From Linepithema humile (taxonomy: Eukaryota; Arthropoda; Insecta; Hymenoptera; Formicidae): a DNA stretch of 64,000 nt. The position numbers and the translations under genes were made by a program. The stretch lies in the NCBI RefSeq assembly GCF_040581485.1, contig NC_090131.1, positions 14,465,501 through 14,529,500 on the forward strand. The letters run 5' to 3'. A model generated the notes under the pieces. It did not search any database, was not told where the DNA came from, and worked only from the letters and a program-made list of their open reading frames with translations. Shown in pieces: positions 43,460 through 54,255 of this stretch. Numbering within the stretch: the stretch's first letter is position 1; each line of letters starts with the position of its first letter.

Positions 43460-45823
43460 ATGGATCGTAAGTAGAAAATTAAATTTGTAACGGTGCGTCT
43501 TTTTTACGCCTCACGGGCGGTGCGTAAGTAGCAAAGCGGATTCTTACGATGTGGAGTTTCGACGGTGCGCAGGTAGCAAAGCGGATTCTTACGACGCGGA
43601 ATAACTCGCTGGTTCGCCAGAATTCGTTCGTGTGGTTTTTCGGGAGACTCCAAATTAACAAAAACAAATTAAAGAAAATAAATATTTATTCAAGAGAACG
43701 TGATAAAAGAAAACATTTAATAATGAGCACATAAGTAATTCCTTATCGGTTAAACTATCTAATGTTTTAACGGTATAAACGGGTATAATTCTAAATGTGA
43801 ACGAATGAACAACTATCGGAATTAATCGGATAATAAATAAATTGCGTAAATCGTTAAAGGTGGTGCGCCTTTGGCCGAATAATAAACAACTTAAATTATT
43901 TAATTCTAAACTAATCTTTTGATTGGCAGAGATAAACGTTATAATTAATCCTAAGTCGGTCGGTTCGTACGGTACGGAGTCAAAGTATTAAAAAATAAGT
44001 GATACCGCGTATCCGAGCCTTGCTGAGTCGTCGACGGTTGCCGGTGCGCTGTGTCCGAAGACAGAAAGAATCTTCTCTCGTGCAAGGGATATAGGAAGTC
44101 GAACGCCGGAAACACCCGACCGAGGCAGAGAACGCCCTGCCCCTAGAACGACGGAGAGTCGGAAGTCGAACGCCGGGACACCCGACCGAGGCAGAGAACG
44201 CCCTGCCCCTAGAACGACGGAGTATAGGAAGTCGAACGCCGGGAACACCCGACCGAAGCAGAGAACGCCCTGCTCCTAGAACGACTATCGGGATGGGAGC
44301 GAGTACGACCGGAGCTTCAGAGTGCGCCCTCAGGCTTGTCCGAGTCGTACTCGGGGGAATGGTATCGGTCTGCTCCGCGAGCCGGCTTTTATACCGGTCG
44401 CGCTACCCCCACTTGGAGTGCTACCCTACCCGGCTACTCTTCTCGAGCTACTACCCTCAAGTTGGGGGATCGGAATGCGGCCCGTAATGGGGGGTGCTCA
44501 TGTGAAGCCCGTGTGGCGCTTAGTAACAGCGCGTGCTGTTACAAATTATTATTAAAATTATTATAAAAGATATAAATTATTATTATTTATTAATTGAAAA
44601 TAAAATTTTTAATTAAATAATACGAAAAACGGCATAAGAGTGATGACTAGAGTGATTATGACTAGAATTATGTGTTAAGAATTAGGAATAATTAATACAT
44701 TTTGTTATCTTATTTCAAGTAAAATAATTCCAATTTGATTTTCCTAATATTTAATATTTATTCCTATTCCTAATATTAATAATAATATTAATAATCTATT
44801 CTACGTAGAGAATCTTTATTATAATATAACGTTACTCCAATAATCGCTAATCTCAATCTATTGTTTCTATGTTGCAAGTTCTCAAGTTTCTCAAGTAGCA
44901 TAGCTTTTTAAAAAAATTACATTAAATCTTGCTTAAAGATTAAAATTTTTAATTTTATGTATTTTGAATATTAAAATTACTGATTCTTTTAATTTTATGT
45001 ATATTGAGAATGGTCGAATAGTCAACTGTTTATATTCTTAAAGACAGTTTTGTAAATATAAGAAAGGTTAACACATATTATTTTTTAGTTGTAGCTCATA
45101 ATTCTTCTATCGTTTTTCATGTTATTTATTTTGTTAACAAAATGTTTAATCTTTAGTTTCTTTCTCCTCTCTTATACATATATAACAGTTTTTATTTTTT
45201 TAAACTCAAATGTATTACTAATTTAATAAATATATATTAATTTTTGCAGAGGACATGACACAAAGAGTGGAAAGTATGACGCTGGAAGGAAAAGATGCTG
45301 CTCTACAGCAGTTAATGCAACAAATGTTGCATCAACAACAAAAATTAGTAAAAATGCAGCAACAGCTGCATTTTTTAATAAGTCATGGTGCAACAACGCA
45401 GCAGCAGCAGCAGCAAAATACAAATAACACAGAAAACATCCAACAAAAGCAGCAGCAGCCGGAGGAACAAACAAGTGGTAAATTATTTTTTTCTTTTATT
45501 TTTTGTAACTAAATGATTAATTTATATGCATGATTGTTCTATTTAATATAGTACTTATCTGTAAATGTGCTTATTTTTTAGAAAAAAGAAGAGGAGGCGG
45601 AAAGTCTCGCGCTCGCTGGTATCACCAGCGAGGTGGAAGAAATGAATGGGGAGGCAGAGGTGGATGGGGAGGCAGAGGTGGATGGGGAGGCAGAGGTGGA
45701 TGGAGCAACAGAGGTAGATGGGGTGGCAAAGGTGGATGGGATGGCAGAGGTGGGTGGGGACAGAAAGGTGGCCAGGGCGGAAGAGGCCCTATTATAATAA
45801 AAAAATATTATATAAATAAATAA
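43460..45823 (+). CDS. Gln-rich RGG/GGW-repeat protein gene inside the hAT element (158 aa, 3 exons)
   Basis: Exon 1 is only 7 nt (43460-43466, ATGGATC then GTAAGT). Exon 2 is 45250-45477 (after TTTTTGCAG; donor GTAAAT). Exon 3 is 45582-45823 (after TTTTTTAG). The joins keep frame and give 158 residues. Residues about 1-40 form a Gln/Met-rich, likely coiled-coil segment (LMQQMLHQQQKLVKMQQQ), followed by poly-Gln. Exon 3 starts EKRRGGGKSRARW and then carries repeated GGRGGW units, like the RGG boxes of RNA-binding and condensate-forming proteins. It lies entirely between the hAT terminal repeats, divergent from the transposase. A solo LTR (43486-44543) sits in intron 1 without breaking the frame. 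I do not recognise a family. It could be a second transposon gene or a captured host gene. The tiny first exon is the least certain part. Confidence 0.62.
43486..44543. mobile_element. Solo LTR (1058 bp), same family as 33174-34433
   Basis: TGTAACGG...CTGTTACA with AATT duplicated (43482-43485 and 44544-44547). It has three of the 66-bp units (44094-44290) against six in its relative, which explains most of the 202-bp size difference. It lies in intron 1 of the RGG-repeat gene. Confidence 0.92.
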
Positions 45824-46213
45824 GATATTAAATAGATATAAAAATAATTTTATATATTAATTTAATATTAATATTAATTTTATTTTTTTAACAATGAAAC
45901 TTTTATTTTTTAATATCTTTTTTCTATTTCTTATTTATATTTTTATTAATTTTTAACCATATTTTTATTTTTTATTTATATTTTTATTTTATATTTTTTA
46001 TTATTAATTTATTATTATTATTAATAATAATTTTTTAAATTTAATTTGTGATAACATTGTAATAATATATTGACTAGTCATATTGTGATAATTTTATATT
46101 AAGATTAATTCTACATATATGGTATATTAAATAAAATTTAAAATAAAATCAATTATCTCGTGCTAACTCTCTATCCCGTCACATATTTATAGATAAATAA
46201 AATGTTACTAACA
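45824..46213. other. AT-rich stretch before the hAT right arm
   Basis: Very AT-rich, no coding potential. AATAAA-like signals after 45820 may end the RGG-gene transcript. Confidence 0.5.
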
Positions 46214-47322
46214 TGTCTGCAAATGACATCACATATGTATAAAAGAAATATAGAAAGAATAATGAAATGTGGTATAATAGGGCTCCTGGCGAAGGTCCAC
46301 TAAAAAAACTCAACGCGCCGTTAGTGGAACCTCGAAGGTGGTGCGGAAGACCACTATTAATAATACTATTATAATTACTAATAAACTAATAATACATTAT
46401 TTTTACAATATTTTAACAATACTAACAAGAGTACAATAAATCTGACTGCATTTATAATATATGTTACCGTCTCCTCCACTAATCTCCATAGTACAGTAAC
46501 TCTTGCTAATATGCAGTAGTTTAAAATAAATGATTAAAAATGGAATAAAATATAATATGGCATATGGAGCATATATCATAGATTGTTGGTGTAAAAATTT
46601 TAATATTTTTCATATAGAAATAATTCGTCTACATTGAGACGTTAAAATGTACACCGATCTCAGATTGAGACTAGAGTGTACGAAAATTAAGTACATTATT
46701 GATCTCACTATTCGGATTCTCCGAATGTACGAATAGAAAATTATTGAACGGGAGAAAAAATATCAGGACGCGAGTGACTAATTGTAAGTTGGGAAATAAT
46801 TAAAAGTTTTACAGGTATGTAAAATCTTTCGAGTCGATAGACATAAATGCCAAAGCAAGCATGGCTAAACGAATAAGGCGAGTGGCAAGAACATAGCATA
46901 TGTTAAATTTACACTTTGTTGCAACATTGCAAAATAACTTCATTTTTCTATTGACAATAGCAAATCTGAATTATTTAAAAAATTGTTAGTTTTAACATAT
47001 GCAAATATTATTAATAAATATAAACTATTATTTTTTAAGCAAAAAAAAGATTATTTGATAATTTACACTGTTAGAAACAAATGCGGAAAAAAGAAAAGAA
47101 AGTTGCGAGAAGCAAATCTCGAACACGAGATTTTTCATATTCCAGCCACTTGCCTTAGAAACACTTACTTCTTAGCATTTATCGTCTGTTGCGTCGGCTC
47201 GGTGGAAGGGAGACGTGCGTTCTCTTCCATTGGTCGACCGGGTCGAGCTCACACGAATAGGGTGACGTCATCGGTTCTCGGTTGTATTTGTGTGAGGCTG
47301 CCGCTCGTTTCTGGCAGCATTG
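46214..47322. repeat. Right 1109-bp terminal inverted repeat of the hAT element
   Basis: Inverse of 39333-40600 once the small MITE there is removed. It ends GGCAGCATTG followed by CGTTACAG. A frame across 46983-47459 exists only because the arm reads into Gypsy pol. Confidence 0.92.
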
Positions 47323-47330
47323 CGTTACAG

Positions 47331-47460
47331 CAACCATACGACGGACCATACAACGTTTTAAGCCGAAACGACAAAGTCTACAGGCTATTGGTCAACGGCA
47401 AGCCAATCAACGTCTCAATAGACCGATTGAAACCGGCGTACACCGATGGACGACCATGAG
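47331..47460 (+). pseudogene. pol: Gypsy pol C-terminal tail
   Basis: After the hAT element the Gypsy frame resumes with PYDGPYNVLSRNDKVYRLLV and KPINVSIDRLKPAY, the chromodomain-like tail that follows integrase in many insect Gypsy elements. The stop is at 47458-47460. It connects to RALQQ at 39332 through the CGTTACAG duplication. Confidence 0.85.
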
Positions 47461-47567
47461 CAGCCAATAGAACCAACACCAGCCGACCAACCAAAGCCCT
47501 CCGCAACCAATAAGACGAGGAGCGGCAGAACTTTAAAACCAACCGTGCGTTTCTAGGCTTAAAAACT

Positions 47568-47580
47568 GCCAAGGGGGTCC
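47568..47580 (+). promoter_or_regulatory. Polypurine tract of the old Gypsy element
   Basis: GCCAAGGGGGTCC lies against the 3' LTR start. The G run is the probable plus-strand primer. Confidence 0.6.
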
Positions 47581-48482
47581 TGTGGCGGCTCACCGCCACA
47601 CCGCTACACTGACGCGGCATAATACGCCGCGGCGCCGCTACGCGCCGCAGGCCTTCTGCCGAGTTACAAGCTTGCGGATACACCGCCAGGTTGCGCAGGC
47701 GATGAAAAGCTTTCTCGCGATCAAGCATCGATCGAAGCGGTATAAAAGAGCTTCTCCGCAGATTCTTCTTCACTCACTCGCTTCAAAGCGAGCTCTCTAC
47801 AGGGCCCTTGATCTGAGTCTTACTCTGCTTTAGCAGAGCTTAACCAGAGGCAAATTTGTCTCGCCGTTTTTCTCACGTTGCCCCGCAAGGCACGTAAAAG
47901 AAAAACAGAGTTTCAGCATCGGCCGCACACTTCAACCAAGCGGCCCGCTGACACATCAGTACCGCCGTCACCTCTTCAGACTCTAGCGTGGAAGCTAATT
48001 CCCCTAGAGTTCTGCGTCCGGTTGACTCGGCCACCAAGGGACACTCTCGTTGCTGGCGACATCCGAATTCGGAGACCTCTCTCTCCTCGGTACACAGAGC
48101 ATTCTGTTACGCCGAGAGCCGAGACGGTTGCAGCTACAGGCACACCGGAAACTCGTTCCGTGGCCATCCAGACTTCGCCGCCTAGAGCTTGCTCGGAGAG
48201 CAGCTGCCAGACGGAAGACCATTTTCCAAACGGAGTTCCTTCAACACCGGGAAAGAGGCTACAACGAGCCAATTCAATAGAACCGTCCTTTTTAGGACTC
48301 GTTCATTACACAAAGACGCGGCCGGAATTTCTTACCGCGCCCGCCAATTTTTCTTTTAATTTCTCGGTCTTACACACACACCGAGAAAGCGCATCCGACG
48401 CAATCAATCAATTCAAACTGAATACAGCACATGTACATATATTCACTTCTCTGACGAAGAAAATAAATTACATTTTCTAACA
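47581..48482 (+). repeat. 3' LTR of the old Gypsy element
   Basis: A 902-bp TG...CA sequence follows the polypurine tract (starts TGTGGCGG, ends TTCTAACA). It contains a TATA box (47741) and an AATAAA near 48462. Its 5' partner is missing, so the exact end is inferred from the terminal CA. A 200-codon open stretch (47878-48480) lacks an ATG start and is probably incidental. Confidence 0.8.
47741..47748 (+). promoter_or_regulatory. LTR TATA box
   Basis: TATAAAAG in GCGGTATAAAAGAGC, with a TTCACTCACTC stretch about 30 bp downstream as a likely start region. Confidence 0.6.
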
Positions 48483-48539
48483 AATTGGTTTTTGTAATCT
48501 TTAGCTAAGTCGAACACATCCTTTGGGCAATACGCCCAT

Positions 48540-48840
48540 AACATTATTTAATAATTTGATTGATTACTGTTAGAAACTCATGTGCAAAAAAAGTTGCAAG
48601 AAGCAATTCCAAACACAATATCTTCAACATTTTAGCTATTCGCTTTACCCGTTTAGTCACGCTTGCTACTTGACATTTACCACTTTAATCTGAAAAGAAA
48701 GATATATTAATAATTTATTACTAGTTAATAGTGGCCTTCCACGCCACCCATGAGGTGTCACTAATAGCGCGCTAGATTTTTTTAAAATGGAGATCTTCGC
48801 CTGTAGCCCTATTATACCACATATTATTGCAAAATACCAC
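48540..48840. repeat. Diverged end of a second THAP-hAT element
   Basis: Similar in order and orientation to 39730-40550 of the 8-kb hAT arm: a GCTTGCTACTTGACATTTA-type segment, then GTGGCCTTCC...CACC and CCCTATTATACCACAT. Strongly diverged, so this is an older copy. Confidence 0.65.
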
Positions 48841-49000
48841 AAAAAATATATTACTATATAAATATTATGTACATTACAATATAAAAACTATATGTATATT
48901 ATAAACATATACATATATATATTAGTATCATATTTACGTATAAATAATAGATGTGTATGATACGCGCGCGCGCGCACGTACATATCTATTACTTATACTT

Positions 49001-49270
49001 GTGGTCTGACATATATAATGCCAGACATGATGTTTAAATGTTTAAAATATCATATCTGTAACAGACATTATTTCCTAAACATTTAAAAGTGTGGTCTGAT
49101 ATACATGATACCAGACATGATGTTCAAATGTTTAAAATATCATGTCTGCAACAGACATGATTTCCTAAACATTTAAAAGTGTGGTCTGATATACATGATA
49201 CCAGACATGATGTTCAAATGTTTAAAATATCATGTCTGTAACAGACATGATGCAAATGCATATGTAGATA
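49001..49270. repeat. 90-bp tandem repeat, three units
   Basis: Units starting GTGGTCTGA at 49001, 49091 and 49181 contain CCAGACATGATGTT, TTTAAAATATCAT and AACAGACAT. The position matches the 51-bp subterminal array of the other hAT copy, but the sequence differs. A GCGCGCGCGC run lies just before (48964-48975). Confidence 0.9.
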
Positions 49271-49377
49271 TACTATTTGATAATGTTCTGTCGGAAATGC
49301 ACATAATAAATGTCCAAATGTATACTATACAGTCGCAGACAATGAATATTTGCACATTATTATGTACATAGAAAACA

Positions 49378-49958
49378 TTATACAGAAGTGATTAAATGAA
49401 GTGATGAAATTGCATTATTCTCTACTTCACATTTCATACGTGACAATTGATCAATTATTGCTTTTTTTAAACCATAATGAAAATTGCTATCACCATTTAT
49501 GGAAATCTTTACAATACTTTTTCTTGGTGTTCGTAAAAGAGTTCTTGCATCCTTGGGCAAATCAGTGTGATCATATGTACGCAATTTACTCAATAATTCG
49601 GACATAGCAGCATGAGAAATGTTGTGCTTACATTTCCATGAACATAGCCACTTGACAGTTCCTGATTTTTGTCCGTATTTTCAGGAAAATTTTTTTCGCT
49701 TTTGTACTCAGCAATTCTTTGGATCTCCAACGCAGGAACATTGTGCAATACATTCGCACTATTATCCGAATTATTAACAGCAGCAAAATTTTCGGTGGGT
49801 GCATGAACATCATGTAACATTACGTTCACGTTTGTACCAACTACAGATGGATACGAAGAAAGTTCTGAAATTGATGTATGTTCTTCATCTTGTCTCTCTA
49901 AAGCTCGAAGGCGACGATTTTTCTGTCTCTTCGACAATTCTCGAAAACTTTTTCGCAT
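49378..49958 (-). pseudogene. CACTA-type transposase fragment (N-terminal part)
   Basis: The minus strand starts with a basic stretch (SKRQKNRRLRALERQ) like the N-terminus of the intact CACTA transposase. After a frame break near 49690 it continues with HNISHAAMSELLSKL, then LPKDARTLLRTPRKS and a HYGLKKAI motif, all family hallmarks. It stops after about 75 further residues, and the catalytic core is missing. It represents a third, more distant CACTA relative in the window. Confidence 0.7.
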
Positions 49959-50741
49959 CTGCCAATATTTATTTATTTGTTTATATATTAGTATATTTTT
50001 ATTATAAATATTAATATAATAATAAATTAATAATCATTATATAATGATCCTGTTTCTTACTCTAAGTCACCCAATTGTAAGCAATGAAATAAACATAAAA
50101 TACGCTGTACATTCAAAAGATTTTTAAACATGGAAAATTTTCTCATTATAAAACAAACTTTCAGAAGATTTTTAAACGTAAAAAGTTTCTGACTTTTCAC
50201 AATAGTAATAAATATGTTCATTCATATATTGCAGTATAACCTAAAAAATCGCGATCCCAGTAAGAACTTGTTTTTTTTTCATGCAAATACCCGTTTTTCA
50301 CTTACCTTGAAAAGCTCTGTGCTTCTTATGGCCAATCGCAATCACTGATATTATAAATGATATCTTCAAAAGTCACAAATCAGAAGAAACGAGCACAAAC
50401 AAAATACCAGCCAACACAAAAGAATAATATATATGGCAGTAACGTTTGGCGTTCTAGCGCTGGCGAAACAGATACACTTGCCCATGCGTGTGCGGCGAAA
50501 ATTAGAGTCGCCTTTAAATCATCTTCAAGTCGACTTAGAGATGATTTACAGCCGACTTCAAATGTCAACTCATTGTCAGGAAATAGTCGACTTTTTATAG
50601 TTGACTTTATGCCGACTAAGAAAAGTCGACTATAAGTTAACAAATAGTCACCCGTGTTGTATGGGATTCTATACATCTGAAAGTGAACAAAGCAAATATT
50701 AGCAATGAGCAATGCAATAATAAATTTTATTCTAAACATTA
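49959..50741. other. AT-rich stretch with AGTCGACT words
   Basis: No gene. At about 50500-50640 the word AGTCGAC recurs (AAGTCGACTTAG, AGCCGACTT, AGTCGACTTT, AAAAGTCGACTA), partly as inverted copies. This may be part of an unrecognised small element. Confidence 0.4.
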
Positions 50742-52092
50742 TTATTGCATATCATTAGACGAGGAGGGACCAGCAAATTCATTAATATCTGCAGCATATA
50801 GTGTTAGACAACTTTTATCTTTTTTAGGACATGCAGAATACAATTTGTCCGCGGACATTAGAGACAAATACTTTTCTTTAATTTCTATGTCTACAGTTGT
50901 TTCCCCTCTCGCTTTCAATGCTGACTTAAGCACGCATGTAGCATTGACACTGACAGATGAAAGTGGATTTCGTTTTTTTGTTTTTATATCTGGCAGCAAG
51001 GAAAAGATTCTTTCTGAATCGGCATTAGAATTTGGTAGCGATCTTATAGCATTCAAAAGAGACATCAAATTTGGATATTGATGAGTGCGTTGGAAAACGC
51101 ATTTGTTTCCACATGTCATCAAAATTCAACATTGATAGAATATCTTTTTCTGCTTCTGTAAAGCTTTGATGTAAAGCAAACCATTCTTTTCTTAAACCGT
51201 TTTCGTTAAACCCGCCAATAGTCTGAGTGACAAAAGAAACATCATTAAATGAAGTTTCTCTATTAATATCACGTAAAGCTGTGTCCGGTTCGAAAATTTT
51301 TAATTTTGATAAAAATTTGTCATTTATTGGTAATCTTTTACAAATTTCTTGGGCAGCAGTTATGTAAAATTGCAAACAATTCTCTCGAACTATTGCAACT
51401 ACGTTTGCGTGTCCCTCTGTTATCAACTCGTCAAGATATTTTTCACATTTATTTCCTAAATATACTTCGTTAAAAGATTTTTGATGTTCTTTTTTGGAAA
51501 ATTCAAAATTATTACTTATATTTTGTAAAAGTTCTGACTTTAAGAAATGTTTACAAATAATGGTTAGGAATTGAAATGATTTCGGCTGCAATAACTGTAT
51601 TCTTGTTTCTAGAGCTTGGAAAAATGCATTAAAAGCATTTAAAAAATGTAAAATATGTTTTAAAAATAATAAATATGCTTTTATATCAAGTTTTTGCATT
51701 ATAGATAATAAATTTTGTCCAGACTTTGTTCTTTCACTTATTTCTTTTAAAAAATGCTCGACAGTATCCCATTACTCTAGAAGTCTTTCAATACATGAAT
51801 GCCGAGAAAGCCATCGTGTGTTGGACAACTTTAAAATTTTTCGATTTGCTTCCTGAAAACATTCACAAAATTCTTCAAAAATAGCAGATCGTTTTGGACT
51901 ACTGTTAATATAATTTGCTATTTTTTTTACGAATTTCTCGCAATAGTCTGGGATCTTACCACATGCAGTATGTGCAACAAGTGCAGCGGAATGACATGGG
52001 CATGAAAATATTAACAAATTTTTACATTTTTTTTCACCTGATCTATCTGCAATGAATAAAAATAAAACAGATAAACCAAATACAAATGCCAC
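50742..52092 (-). pseudogene. hAT transposase body of the second THAP-hAT copy
   Basis: Minus-strand blocks match the transposase of the 8-kb element: CPCHSAALVAHTACGKIPDYC, LSNTRWLSRHSCIERL, the ITAAQEICKRLPINDKFLSKL region, and the C-terminal dimerisation domain with the Glu (SLPNSNADSERIFSLLPDIK). Frame breaks lie near 51780 and 51090. The part with the first two catalytic Asps is missing and replaced by an inverted duplication of the exon-2 end (52035-52110). It is non-functional. Confidence 0.85.
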
Positions 52093-52342
52093 TGCTGAGA
52101 AAGACGTAAGTTTCTATGATACATTACAGTAAGATAAAAAAAATGATATATTAATTTGTTTGTCTATTTATTTATTTATTTATTATTATTATATTTATGT
52201 GACTAATACTCTTGTACACATCGTACGAGTGATTAAATATAAACATAAGATTAATAAAAAAATTTACGTCTTTCTCAGCAGTGGCATTTGTATTTGATTC
52301 ATCTGTTTCATTTTTATTCATTGCAGGTGGATCAGGTACATC
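52035..52342. repeat. Inverted duplication of the THAP-hAT exon-2 end
   Basis: About 75 bp on the plus strand (52035-52109, including AATACAAATGCCACTGCTGA) is the inverse of 52265-52342. It replaces part of the transposase gene and can fold as a hairpin with a 155-bp loop. Confidence 0.8.
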
Positions 52343-52748
52343 GAAAAATGTTGGTATGGCGTTTGGTTTTAATTTTCGCCAATTATCTGCTCGACCAGTC
52401 TCAAACTGTGATTCTTCAAAATGTTTCTGAAATAAAAAACCTGCTTATAAGATAAATGTCCTTATTGATTACAGTTATTCATATTTATGTAATTTCAAAC
52501 GGTAACAAATTTAAACTACACTTAAAAAAACGATCCATGATTCTAAACAAACAGAAAAAGCTACGTAAATTGAAAATTTAAGAGAATAAACTTACTTCAC
52601 AGAGGCGCGAATATTTGATTGGTGTCCAAGACTCTCTGCGGAGATTACGTATCCATTGCTGTCGACGAACATCATCCGCAGAAAACAAAAATAATCGAGC
52701 GCCTTTTTCTGTTCTATTGGTACAATTGACCGCAACGCAGCAAGGTAT
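52268..52748 (-). pseudogene. THAP-domain exons of the second hAT copy
   Basis: Exon 1 (52748-52596) encodes the start of a THAP zinc finger: PCCVAVNCTNRTEKGARLFL, then a Trp in QQWIRNL and the P..SRLC end. It stops at a GTAAGT donor. Exon 2 (52426-52268, after ATTTCAG) continues KHFEESQF and KLKPNAIPTFF, giving the C2-C-H finger and the AVPTIF-like box. The codon expected to be the start is ATA, not ATG, before PCC. THAP fingers bind DNA; fusion to a hAT transposase is known from THAP12-like proteins. Function is lost here. Confidence 0.82.
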
Positions 52749-52872
52749 TTTGTATCTTTTTTTTGTTCACAGTCGGATAATCAAAATACACGTAAACACA
52801 GAGTTCGAGCAGCTTAGAAACCATAACCTAATCATCATAAACTTCTCAGCTCAGTGACAGAGGCGAGAGAGC

Positions 52873-54255
52873 CAAGATCTATAGAGAGAAGATTACCTCA
52901 GTAAAACCGGTTGAGGGCGAGAGACGATGAAGTAAGGGGGGAGCTAGAAACAGCTTGATGGCGAAGAGCGATGAAGGAAGGGGGGAGCTAGAAACAGCTT
53001 GTAGGCGAGGGGCGACGAAGGAAGGGGAGAGCATGATGATCACATCGGCTAACAGTAGCTGTCTCTCTCGCACGCTTTAGTGTTTTCTCTCTCGCTCCTT
53101 TAATATAGAAATGCTTTGAGTTTTTATCGAAAAAATACTTTTATCTTGTAAAATATTGATAGCACTGGAAATTGCGTAATAAAAATTGAAAAGTAAATTA
53201 GAAAGGCGCTATAAATTACATATATTGCAAATTATAGCGCTAGATATTTAACATTTATAATGTTAAATATTGCTGCAACAGATGCATTTGTGATACAAAT
53301 TGCTTTGTACTCGTATTTAGACATTTAGACGTATTAAAACAAATATGATGGGGTATATATTAGGGATCATTAAATATGCGGCAACATTGTGATTATAAAA
53401 TTTTATAAGTATCTATAATAAAAATTAAGTATAATAAATATAATAAGTATATAAGTATAATAATAAAATTTTTATAAGTATTTATAATAATAAAAATACA
53501 TATATGTTGTATTAATCTGTTAATACAAAAAAATTATTAATTAATTTAACGCAAATAAATTTCTTTATATTAACAGATTAATACAACATATATGTATTTT
53601 TATTATTATAGATACTTATAAAAATTTTATTATTATACTTATATACTTATTATGTTTATTATACTTAATTTTTATTATAGATACTTATAAAATTTTATAA
53701 TCACAATGTTGCCGCATATTTAATGATCCCTAATATATACCCCATCATATTTGTTTTAAAGAATTATTTTAAGATTTCAACAGAAACATTTCAATAATAT
53801 TTTATTAGCAAATATTTGAAAATTGTTAACACTTTGTAAATTTTATCATATAAATATTTACATTTGCAATGTTGAAACATATATTACAATTTCATTATTT
53901 AAGTTTGTATCATAATAAATTTGTGTATGATGCTTTTTATATTATCCTAGAATTGTACTTACATTTATGAATTTCAGTTACAATTTCTTGACAATTTTTG
54001 AGGTTTTCACAATTAAATATAAAAAATAAATTTCTTTATAGTATTTCTTTTGTAAATAATGCATATAAACAGTATATATTATTTTAAAAATAATTTTTAA
54101 ATATGTACTATTTTTTCTTTTATTTTACTACTTTACAAATGATGTTTTTTGTGTATATCCCCAAATTATATTTTATTTTCATTGATATTACAGTCTAAAT
54201 ACAAGTACAAAGCAATTTGTATCACAAATGCATCTGTTGCAGCAATATTTAACAT
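52873..54255. mobile_element. Second copy of the foldback element, right end missing
   Basis: Starts CAAGATCTATAGAGAGAAG, as at 35435, followed by the G-rich tandem block, the CTCTCTCGCACGCTTTAGTG segment and the AT-rich palindrome (GCGGCAACATTGTGAT and its inverse). The left arm lacks about 430 bp present in the other copy. It stops at TTTAACAT before the CCCAGATAGC start of the next element, so the terminal repeat on the right is lost. Confidence 0.82.

Larger units (their letters stand above)
39333..47322. mobile_element. 8-kb hAT element with 1109-bp terminal inverted repeats
   Basis: Left end CAGTGCTGCCAGAAACGAGC and right end the inverse (with CAATG). CGTTACAG is duplicated on both sides (39325-39332 and 47323-47330), an 8-bp hAT footprint. 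The left arm is 39333-40600 and the right arm 46214-47322. After subtracting the 159-bp MITE and its duplicated TAA from the left arm, both are 1109 bp, so the arms lack net indels. Contents: a decayed hAT transposase on the minus strand, a solo LTR, and a plus-strand RGG/GGW-repeat gene. It sits in the integrase region of the old Gypsy element. Confidence 0.93.
31881..48482 (+). mobile_element. Old Ty3/Gypsy element, 5'-truncated and split by three insertions
   Basis: Coding pieces 31881-33173, 34438-35434, 38533-39332 and 47331-47460, plus the 3' LTR at 47581-48482, are collinear parts of one Gypsy element. They cover the Gag C-terminus, protease, RT, RNase H, integrase and the post-integrase tail. 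Each gap is exactly bounded by target duplications: CACT around the solo LTR, GATCAAAAC around the foldback, CGTTACAG around the 8-kb hAT. The 5' LTR and most of gag are missing. Remaining Gypsy DNA is about 4.3 kb. Confidence 0.92.

Noticed and set aside
46983..47459. 158-codon frame joining the hAT right arm and Gypsy pol
   Set aside because: A chance fusion: the arm's open stretch happens to be near the resumed Gypsy tail. The real Gypsy part is only 47331-47460.
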